From an uncultured bacterium (GTDB taxonomy: Bacteria; Verrucomicrobiota; Kiritimatiellia; RFP12; UBA1067): 37,632 bases of DNA. Under the pieces are notes generated by a model. It was given only the letters and a program-made list of their open reading frames with translations. It was not told where the DNA came from and ran no database searches. The translations under genes were made by a program, and so were the position numbers. Below are positions 1 through 6,272 of the stretch, one piece after another (the stretch's first letter is position 1; each line of letters begins with the position of its first letter). The stretch is taken from NCBI GenBank assembly GCA_902779865.1, contig CACZDG010000019.1, positions 1 through 37,632 of the forward strand, in the 5' to 3' direction.

Positions 1-1
1 G

Positions 2-472
2 TCGCATCTGGCGTTTGTGTTGTGGTTGCCGGCGGACGCGACGGGGCGCGTCCCTCCCATGGTGGTCGGACTTGAGAATGCCATTGTGGGCAAGCCGGGC
101 ACGTTGAAGGCTGGTGCCGAGTTCCGCATGAATGAGGTGCTGGGTGATGCGAAGTATGCGGATTACCTTCCGAATGGAGTACCCGTTACCGGTGGCGCGA
201 AGTGGGTATTGCCCAAGGCGGGCAAGGTGCAACTGGCGAAGGATGGTTCGGTTGACGTTACGAAGCTGCTTGAAAACCCGTCCGCGCTGAAGCTCACGTA
301 CACGGCGAAGACTGGTTCGTTCAAGGGTTCGTTCAAGGCTTATTCGGAGGTGCGCGGCAAGCCGAAGGGCGTGACGGTGAACGTGGTTGGGGTGTTGGTT
401 GATGGTGTCGGCTATGGCGCAGCCACGATCAAGAAGGTCGGCAGCGTGCCTGTGACGATTTCCGCTAGGTAG
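2..472 (+). CDS. C-terminal part of a large secreted/surface protein (5'-truncated by window edge)
   Basis: The frame is open from the first bases of the window to a TAG at 470-472, so this is the last ~156 residues of a longer protein. A GTG at 17 could be read as a start, but nothing marks it as one and the frame continues upstream. The sequence is rich in Gly, Val, Lys and Thr, with alternating beta-strand patterning and no membrane segment. Near its end it carries phrases such as LKLTYTAKTGSFKGSFKAY and GVGYGAATIKKVGSVPVTI. From memory, similar tails occur at the C-termini of very large secreted proteins of Kiritimatiellota-like bacteria. I cannot assign a function. It runs in the same direction as the polyamine operon but is separated from it by a promoter. 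Confidence 0.6.
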   Translation, partial: SHLAFVLWLPADATGRVPPMVVGLENAIVGKPGTLKAGAEFRMNEVLGDAKYADYLPNGVPVTGGAKWVLPKAGKVQLAKDGSVDVTKLLENPSALKLTYTAKTGSFKGSFKAYSEVRGKPKGVTVNVVGVLVDGVGYGAATIKKVGSVPVTISAR

Positions 473-500
473 TGTGGCGCTCACTGCAGACCTTCCAATT

Positions 501-536
501 GGCGAAACCTGTTTCGGCAAAAATCGGGATTTCGCC
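501..536 (+). terminator. Possible terminator-like inverted repeat after the first gene
   Basis: A 7-base perfect inverted repeat, GGCGAAA (501-507) and TTTCGCC (530-536), encloses a smaller one, CGAAAC (503-508) and GTTTCG (511-516). It lies 28 bases after the stop of the preceding gene and just before the promoter at 538-566. There is no clear T-tract, so this is a weak call. The rest of 473-537 shows nothing else. Confidence 0.25.
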
Positions 537-537
537 C

Positions 538-566
538 TTGAACGGGCGGGTATGATTTGATATACT
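538..566 (+). promoter_or_regulatory. Sigma70-type promoter of the polyamine operon
   Basis: A -35 box TTGAAC (538-543) and a -10 box TATACT (561-566) are separated by exactly 17 bases. The -10 is preceded by TGA, giving an extended -10 (TGnTATACT). Transcription would start near 573, leaving a leader of about 60 bases before the GTG at 633. The -35 box overlaps a small CGCCC/GGGCG inverted repeat (533-548) that could be an operator. The near-consensus match and spacing are seen directly; activity is inferred. Confidence 0.7.
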
Positions 567-588
567 TTTCTCCGTTCGTTCCATAATA

Positions 589-629
589 GGCGACTCTCCA
601 CGCGTGGGTGCGCGAGAGGAGGCAACGCC
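589..629 (+). promoter_or_regulatory. Structured leader with the Shine-Dalgarno sequence inside its junction
   Basis: GGCG (589-592) can pair with CGCC (626-629). This encloses a hairpin in which CTCTC (594-598) pairs with GAGAG (614-618), topped by GCGT/GCGC pairs (602-605 with 610-613) and a GGGT loop. The ribosome-binding site AGGAGG (617-622) lies partly in the hairpin and partly in the single-stranded junction, 10 bases before the GTG start. This layout would let folding control translation of the first polyamine gene. It matches no riboswitch class I can name. Pairing was done by eye only. Confidence 0.4.
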
Positions 630-632
630 CCT

Positions 633-2108
633 GTGGAAAAACCTGCTCGGGAGTTTCATGAGTTGGACCTTGAACAGAATTCCGTGCCTCTCGCTGAGGC
701 CTTAGACGCGCAGCGGATCAACCGCCTCGCGCATTTTGACGTGCCCGCGCATAAAGGCGGGCGCATGAACCCCGAACTTGCCGAATACTTCGGCAAACTC
801 TGCATGGAGCTCGACGTGAACTCCATGAAGCCGCTGGACAACCTCGGACATCCCGTGTCCGTGATCAAGGACGCGCAGACCCTCGCCGCGCAGGCGTTCG
901 GGGCCGACAACGCGTTCTTCATGGTCAACGGGACGACATCCGCCGTCCAGACGATGATCTGGGCTTCGACCGGCCGGGGCGAGAAGATAATCCTCCCGCG
1001 CAATGTCCACCGCAGCGCCATCAACGCGCTCGTGGTGAACGGCGCCGTGCCGGTTTACATCAACCCTGGGCGTGACAAGAGGCTCGGCATCCCGCTAGGA
1101 ATGCGAATATCCGACATCAAGAAGGCGATTGCGGAGCATCCCGACGCGAAGGCAATTCTCGTCAACAACCCGACCTACTACGGGATATGCTCCGATCTGG
1201 TCACCATCGTTAAGCTCGCGCACGACGCGGGTATGCTCGTTCTGGCGGACGAGGCGCATGGAACCCACTTTACGTTCCACGAGGACCTTCCCATATCCGC
1301 GATGGCGGCGGGGGCGGACATGTCTGCGTGCTCGATCCACAAGACAGGTGGATCGCTCACGCAAAGTTCGATTCTGCTTTCGCGCAAGCCGGTCAATCCC
1401 GACTACGTGCGTCAGATCATCACGCTCACGCAATCGACGAGCGCAAACTACCTTCTGCTTTCGTCTCTCGACATTGCGCGCCACCACCTTTTCTTCAAGG
1501 GACGCGCTGCATACCAGAAGACGATGGACTTTGCGGATTACGCGCGCGATGAAATCAACGCCCTTGGCGGGTACCATGCGTTCGGCCCGGAGCTAGTTGA
1601 CGGCGACGCAGTGTTCGCTTTCGACCGTACGAAGCTTTCGGTCCACACGCGTGACATCGGCCTCGCGGGTATCGAGGTTTACGATCATTTGCGCGACGAC
1701 TACGGTATCCAGATAGAGTTCGGCGACATCGGCAATCTGCTTGCAATTCTCTCTGCGGGTGACCGCATGATGGACGTGGAGCGGCTTATTTCCGCGCTTG
1801 CTGAGATAAAGCGTCTGCACGAGCGCAGTCCGGCGGGGCTTTTCGACCACGAATACATTGACCCCGTGATCGACATGGCACCGCAGGACGCGTTCTACGC
1901 GAAGAAGCGGCGAGTGCCGATGAAGGTGTCCACCGGTCTCGTGGCCGGCGAGTTCGTGATGAGCTATCCACCTGGCATCCCAATCGTCGCGCCTGGCGAG
2001 CGCATCACGCCCGACATCCTCGAACACATCCTCTTTGCCAAGGAGAAGGGCTGCTTCATGACAGGCACAGAGGATATGAATTTGGACTACATTCAGGTTG
2101 TGGAGTAG
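633..2108 (+). CDS. speA: Orn/Lys/Arg decarboxylase, fold type I (probable arginine decarboxylase)
   Basis: A PLP-dependent decarboxylase of 491 aa, the usual length for the Bacillus SpeA-like family. PLP-site features are visible: DEAHGTHF (Asp206, pairing with the PLP ring nitrogen) and SIHKTGGSLTQSS with the Schiff-base Lys237. The N-terminal DVPAHKGGR resembles the family's FxVPGHKxG motif. The start is GTG at 633, the only sensible one in frame, with AGGAGG at 617-622. It begins a five-gene polyamine operon; speE starts 3 bases after its stop. The family includes arginine, lysine and ornithine decarboxylases that cannot be separated by eye. The agmatinase-type gene two positions downstream favours arginine to agmatine. 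It is not related to the large alanine-racemase-fold SpeA of E. coli. Confidence 0.8.
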   Translation: MEKPAREFHELDLEQNSVPLAEALDAQRINRLAHFDVPAHKGGRMNPELAEYFGKLCMELDVNSMKPLDNLGHPVSVIKDAQTLAAQAFGADNAFFMVNGTTSAVQTMIWASTGRGEKIILPRNVHRSAINALVVNGAVPVYINPGRDKRLGIPLGMRISDIKKAIAEHPDAKAILVNNPTYYGICSDLVTIVKLAHDAGMLVLADEAHGTHFTFHEDLPISAMAAGADMSACSIHKTGGSLTQSSILLSRKPVNPDYVRQIITLTQSTSANYLLLSSLDIARHHLFFKGRAAYQKTMDFADYARDEINALGGYHAFGPELVDGDAVFAFDRTKLSVHTRDIGLAGIEVYDHLRDDYGIQIEFGDIGNLLAILSAGDRMMDVERLISALAEIKRLHERSPAGLFDHEYIDPVIDMAPQDAFYAKKRRVPMKVSTGLVAGEFVMSYPPGIPIVAPGERITPDILEHILFAKEKGCFMTGTEDMNLDYIQVVE

Positions 2109-2111
2109 GCT

Positions 2112-2972
2112 ATGGAGCTTTGGTACACAGACGAACACACGCGCGACGTGCGCTTTTCGATGAAGGTTGTCGAGCAGATCGCCTCGCGGAAGAGCGCGGT
2201 GCAGCAGATTGACATCCTCGACACGCCTGCATACGGGCGCGTGCTCGTTCTTGACGGCGGCTTGATGATCACAGAGAAGGACGAGTTCATATACCACGAG
2301 ATGATTACCCACGTCCCGATGGCCGTGCATCCGCGCGTGAAGAACGTGCTGGTGATCGGCGGCGGCGACGGCGGCACCGTGCGCGAGCTCACGAAGTACA
2401 AGTCGATTGAATCCATCGACCTAGTGGAGGTGGATAAATACGTCGTCCTGCTTGCGAAGAAATACCTGCCGTTCACTTCCGCCAAGCTCAAGGACAAGCG
2501 CGTGAAGGTGTGGTTCGAGGAGGGCCTCCGCTATGTGCGCGGCAAGAAGGCGGAGTACGACCTGATCATCGTAGATTCGTCTGACCCATACGGCCCCGCT
2601 GAGGGTTTCTTCACGCGTGAGTTCTACGGCACGTGTTTCAAGGCTCTCCGAGACGACGGCATCCTCATCAACCAGCACGAGTCTCCGTTTTACGCGGCGC
2701 ATCAGAAGTCCGTACGCGACGCCCACCGCCACATCGCGGTTGAGTTTCCGCTCGCAACCGTTTACCAGTGCCATATCCCGAGCTACCCGTCAGGACACTG
2801 GCTCTTCGGATTCGCATCCAAGAAGTACCATCCCATCGGCAATCTCGACGAGGAGCGTTGGAACAGGCTCCGCATCAGGACGCGCTACTACAACACCGCG
2901 CTGCACCGCGGCGCGTTTGCGCTGCCAAACTACGTGCTGGACATCCTCAGGGAGGAGGAGTCCGCGAGATGA
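2112..2972 (+). CDS. speE: Spermidine synthase (aminopropyltransferase)
   Basis: 286 aa, full length for SpeE. An N-terminal beta domain ends in the family signature around GRVLVLDGGLMITEKDEF, followed by YHEM. The Rossmann part has GGGDGG (83-88) for decarboxylated AdoMet, an acidic VEVDK and the catalytic Asp155 in DSSDPYGPAEG. The enzyme transfers an aminopropyl group from decarboxylated AdoMet to a diamine. Putrescine is usual, but agmatine is accepted by relatives of the Thermus type. Gene order decarboxylase-speE-ureohydrolase is what the agmatine-first route uses. No AdoMet decarboxylase (speD) is in the window, so the donor must come from elsewhere. Its stop overlaps the next start (ATGA at 2969-2972), suggesting coupled translation. 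Confidence 0.88.
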   Translation: MELWYTDEHTRDVRFSMKVVEQIASRKSAVQQIDILDTPAYGRVLVLDGGLMITEKDEFIYHEMITHVPMAVHPRVKNVLVIGGGDGGTVRELTKYKSIESIDLVEVDKYVVLLAKKYLPFTSAKLKDKRVKVWFEEGLRYVRGKKAEYDLIIVDSSDPYGPAEGFFTREFYGTCFKALRDDGILINQHESPFYAAHQKSVRDAHRHIAVEFPLATVYQCHIPSYPSGHWLFGFASKKYHPIGNLDEERWNRLRIRTRYYNTALHRGAFALPNYVLDILREEESAR

Positions 2973-3823
2973 ACGCCCAGCCGAACCAGTTCATCGGGTG
3001 CGACAAGGCGTTCGACGAGGCGGGCATTGTCCTCTTCGGCGCACCGTACGATTCGACCACGTCCTTTCGTCCGGGAACGCGCTTCGGGCCTTCCGCGATG
3101 CGCTCGGAGAGCTTTGGCATCGAAACGTATTCGATGCTCCAGGACCGAGATATCGCGGAGGACGCAAGCGTATTCGACTCCGGCGACCTTGAACTTCCGT
3201 TCGGCGCACCAGACCGAGCCCTTGAAATGATCGAGGAGCGTGCTGCGGAAATACTCGATGCGGGGAAGATTCCGTTCCTGCTCGGCGGCGAACATCTCGT
3301 CACGCTTGGCTCGGTCCGCGCCGTGGCGAAGCGTCATCCGGATTTGCGCATCGTCCATTTCGACGCTCATGCGGATTTGCGCGAGGACTACCTTGGCGTG
3401 AAACTTTCACACGCCTGCGTACTCCGTCGTTGCCACGACATCCTCGGCGACGGACGCATCTTCCAGTTCGGGATACGTTCCGGCACGCGTGACGAGCGCC
3501 GGTTCATGCTAGACGGCCACGTGACGACAGAGCTATTCACCGACACGACTCTTCCAGGCGTAGTTGACACGATCGGCCCCGATGCGCCTGTTTACCTCAC
3601 GGTCGATATGGACGTCCTTGACCCTGCGGAGTTCCCCGGCACGGGAACGCAGGAGGCCGGCGGACTTTCCTTCACTCGCCTCGTCGCCGACGTGCGCCTG
3701 ATATGCGAGAAGCTCAACGTCGTCGCCCTCGACAACGTGGAGCTTTCGCCCGCGCTCGACCATACGGGACGCTCCACGGCGCTCGCATGCAAGTTCCTGC
3801 GCGAGGAACTTCTGGCTATATGA
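2969..3823 (+). CDS. speB: Agmatinase-family ureohydrolase
   Basis: 284 aa arginase/agmatinase-fold enzyme. Binuclear manganese ligands are all present: GGEH (His109), DAHAD (Asp132, His134, Asp136) and DMDVLDP (Asp213, Asp215). Start chosen at ATG 2969, which overlaps the speE stop and has GGAGGAG at 2951-2957; an open frame continues upstream but only inside speE. It would hydrolyse agmatine to putrescine plus urea, or act on N1-aminopropylagmatine to give spermidine directly. Fold and metal site are clear; which guanidino substrate is used is inference from the neighbours. Only 28 bases separate it from the next gene. Confidence 0.85.
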   Translation: MNAQPNQFIGCDKAFDEAGIVLFGAPYDSTTSFRPGTRFGPSAMRSESFGIETYSMLQDRDIAEDASVFDSGDLELPFGAPDRALEMIEERAAEILDAGKIPFLLGGEHLVTLGSVRAVAKRHPDLRIVHFDAHADLREDYLGVKLSHACVLRRCHDILGDGRIFQFGIRSGTRDERRFMLDGHVTTELFTDTTLPGVVDTIGPDAPVYLTVDMDVLDPAEFPGTGTQEAGGLSFTRLVADVRLICEKLNVVALDNVELSPALDHTGRSTALACKFLREELLAI

Positions 3824-3851
3824 AACCATTGATTTGAAAAGGAGAAATGAA

Positions 3852-5135
3852 ATGGCAAAGAAAGTGATGCTCATTGGTGCCGGCGGAGTGGCCGGCGTTG
3901 CGGCCGCGAAGATGGCCCAGAACCCCGAGGTGTTCGGCGAACTGCTGATTGCGTCGCGCACAGAGGCGCGCTGCAAGGCAATCAAGGCGGACATAGAGTC
4001 GCGTCCGTGGTTCGCATCAAAGGGCGCTTCCACGAAGATCACCACCGCGCAGATAGATGCGATGGATACTCCGCGCCTCGTCGCGCTCATCAAGGAGTAC
4101 AAGCCCGATCTCGTGATGAACATCGCGCTTCCGTACCAGGACCTCGCCATCATGGACGCATGCCTTGAGGCCGGGGTTTCGTACCTCGACACCGCGAACT
4201 ACGAGCCGCCGGAAGAGGCGCACTTCGAGTATTCGTGGCAGTGGGCGTACCGCGAAAAGTTTGAGAAAGCCGGCCTCACGGCCATCCTCGGCTGCGGGTT
4301 CGACCCCGGCGTGACTCAGGTGTTCTCCGCCTACGCGCAGAAGCACTACTTCGACACCATCGAGACGCTTGACATCCTCGACTGCAACGGCGGCGACCAC
4401 GGCTATCCCTTCGCCACCAACTTCAACCCCGAGATCAACATCCGCGAAGTCGCAGCCAAGGGAAGTTATTGGGTTGCCGATCCGAAGGACGACAAGCCGG
4501 AAGTCGCCGTCGAGAACAAGAAGGCGTTCGACAAGGGCTGGTGGGTTGAGACCGCGCCGATGGCAATCAAGCGCGAGTACAACTTCGACCAAGTGGGCAT
4601 GAAGGACATGTACCTTCTCCACCACGAGGAACTGGAATCGCTTGGCTGCAACCTGAAGGGCATCAAGCGCATCCGCTTCTTCATGACGTTCGGGCAGAGC
4701 TACCTCACGCATCTCAAGTGCCTTGAGAACGTCGGGCTTACGCGCATCGACCCGATTGACTTCAAGGGACAGAAGATCATCCCGATTGAGTTCCTCAAGG
4801 CTCTCCTGCCCGACCCTGCGTCGCTCGGTCCGCGCACGAAGGGCAAGACGAACATCGGCTGCATCTTCCACGGCATGAAGGATGGCAAGCCCGTTGACTA
4901 CTACGTTTACAACGTGTGCGACCACCAGGAGTGCTACGCGGAGGTCGGCTCGCAGGCGATTAGCTACACGACTGGCGTACCGGCGATGATCGGCGCGAAG
5001 ATGTTCCTCGAGGGCAAGTGGACGGAGAAGGGCGTCCATACGTGCGAGGAGTTCGACCCCGATCCGTTCATGGCGGAACTCAACGTGCAGGGCCTTCCCT
5101 GGAAGGAGACCTTCGATCCCGTTAAGGTTCCATGA
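3852..5135 (+). CDS. Carboxynorspermidine/carboxyspermidine dehydrogenase (saccharopine dehydrogenase family)
   Basis: 427 aa. The N-terminal Rossmann motif GAGGVA (9-14) binds NAD(P)H. The long stretch from NIALPYQDLAIMDACLEAGV through DTANYE and GCGFDPGVT is typical of the carboxynorspermidine dehydrogenase branch rather than of true saccharopine reductases. The enzyme reductively condenses a diamine with aspartate semialdehyde to a carboxylated triamine. Start is ATG 3852 with AAGGAG about 8 bases upstream; a TTG at 3834 is less likely. The partner decarboxylase follows after one base, which strongly supports the call. Putrescine, diaminopropane or agmatine could each be the acceptor, so I use no symbol beyond the family name. 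Confidence 0.85.
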   Translation: MAKKVMLIGAGGVAGVAAAKMAQNPEVFGELLIASRTEARCKAIKADIESRPWFASKGASTKITTAQIDAMDTPRLVALIKEYKPDLVMNIALPYQDLAIMDACLEAGVSYLDTANYEPPEEAHFEYSWQWAYREKFEKAGLTAILGCGFDPGVTQVFSAYAQKHYFDTIETLDILDCNGGDHGYPFATNFNPEINIREVAAKGSYWVADPKDDKPEVAVENKKAFDKGWWVETAPMAIKREYNFDQVGMKDMYLLHHEELESLGCNLKGIKRIRFFMTFGQSYLTHLKCLENVGLTRIDPIDFKGQKIIPIEFLKALLPDPASLGPRTKGKTNIGCIFHGMKDGKPVDYYVYNVCDHQECYAEVGSQAISYTTGVPAMIGAKMFLEGKWTEKGVHTCEEFDPDPFMAELNVQGLPWKETFDPVKVP

Positions 5136-5136
5136 G

Positions 5137-6261
5137 GTGAAGCCCCAGTACAGAATCGACCTCGACAGTCTCGCGAAGACCGCCGAGGTCGCAAGGGCGA
5201 ACGCCGACAAACTCGGCGTCCGCCTTCTGATGGCGCTGAAGGGGTTCCCGCTTCCGGCGGCGTTCCCAACGCTCGCGCCGTATGTGGAGGGCGTTACGGC
5301 GTCAGGGCTTTTCGAGTCGCGGCTCGGAAAGTTGATGGGCAAGGAGGTCCACGTCCATGCGCCAGCGTACGCTGACGACGAGATAGACGACCTTTGCGAG
5401 ACTTGTACGCACATCGTCTTCAATTCGCTAGGACAACTGTGTAAGTTCGGACCCACGGTGAAGGCGAAGGGATTGAGCGTTGGTCTCAGGCTCAATCCCG
5501 GATTCTCTTCCGCAGATTGCCTAAAGTACGATCCGTGCTGCCCCGACTCGCGTTTTGGCGTAATGGCCGATGAGATAGAAGGGGACCTCGATCTCGTTGA
5601 CGGACTCCACGTCCACGCTCTCTGCGAGGGTTATTCCGACGACTTTGCTGGAATGGTTGAAAAGCTAAGTTCGCTGTTGGGTGCGACGGTGTTTCGTCCG
5701 CTTCTTCCGCGTCTCAAGTGGATTAATCTTGGCGGCGGAGAGGTCATAAATGATCCTGGCTTCGCGACGCCCCGCGCGGTTGCGGCGGTCAAGGCGTTGA
5801 AGACGCTCGGAAGTTTCGACGTTATGATAGAGCCTAGCGAATACATGGTGCGGTATTCGGGTTCGCTCGTTGCGCACGTGCTGGACGTGATTCGCCGCCA
5901 GGATAATGACGTTGCCATACTTGACGTGTCCGCGTCGTGCCACGCTACGGACCTCCTGCTCTTCAACATGCGCGCGGACGTCCTTTTGCCAGCTCAATCT
6001 GACGACGGGCGAAAGACGATACTGGGATGCGTCTCGTGCCTTGCTGGCGATGTAATCGGCGAATACCGTTTTGCGAAGCCGTTGGAGATCGGCGATACAG
6101 TAGTGCTTGGCGGACTAGGCTGCTACTCGTTTGCGCAGCAGAGCTGGTTCAACGGCATACGCCATCCCGACGTGGTGCTGGTGTCAAAGGCAGATGGCGA
6201 GCGCACGGTCCTTTCATGGGATTACAACGACTACCTTCGCGAATTCCACAGCGGTAAATAA
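5137..6261 (+). CDS. nspC: Carboxynorspermidine/carboxyspermidine decarboxylase
   Basis: 374 aa PLP enzyme with the alanine-racemase-like fold III barrel. The PLP lysine is Lys35 (ALKGFP). HVHALCE, the phosphate-binding NLGGGE (Gly199-201) and the C-terminal CVSCLAGD (Cys298, Cys301) follow in family order. It decarboxylates the product of the preceding dehydrogenase to spermidine or norspermidine. Start is GTG 5137, one base after the dehydrogenase stop. A variation from what I expect is EPSEY at 232-236, where relatives have EPGEA-like residues near the cofactor and substrate. It is the last polyamine gene; the next gene, 11 bases on, is unrelated and may be co-transcribed. Confidence 0.87.
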   Translation: MKPQYRIDLDSLAKTAEVARANADKLGVRLLMALKGFPLPAAFPTLAPYVEGVTASGLFESRLGKLMGKEVHVHAPAYADDEIDDLCETCTHIVFNSLGQLCKFGPTVKAKGLSVGLRLNPGFSSADCLKYDPCCPDSRFGVMADEIEGDLDLVDGLHVHALCEGYSDDFAGMVEKLSSLLGATVFRPLLPRLKWINLGGGEVINDPGFATPRAVAAVKALKTLGSFDVMIEPSEYMVRYSGSLVAHVLDVIRRQDNDVAILDVSASCHATDLLLFNMRADVLLPAQSDDGRKTILGCVSCLAGDVIGEYRFAKPLEIGDTVVLGGLGCYSFAQQSWFNGIRHPDVVLVSKADGERTVLSWDYNDYLREFHSGK

Positions 6262-6272
6262 AAGCTAAAGCA

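Noticed and set aside
533..548. CGCCC/GGGCG hairpin as a rho-independent terminator
   Set aside because: It has no T-tract and its loop is the -35 box of a strong promoter, so an operator or chance repeat is more likely.
3834..3851. TTG at 3834 as the start of the dehydrogenase
   Set aside because: ATG 3852 has a well-placed AAGGAG, and the Rossmann motif begins at the usual distance from it.
4017..5495. Long antisense open frame (about 490 codons) on the - strand
   Set aside because: It mirrors the carboxynorspermidine dehydrogenase gene, has no family motifs, is rich in Arg/Leu/Val as expected from antisense GC-rich code, and has no ribosome-binding site.
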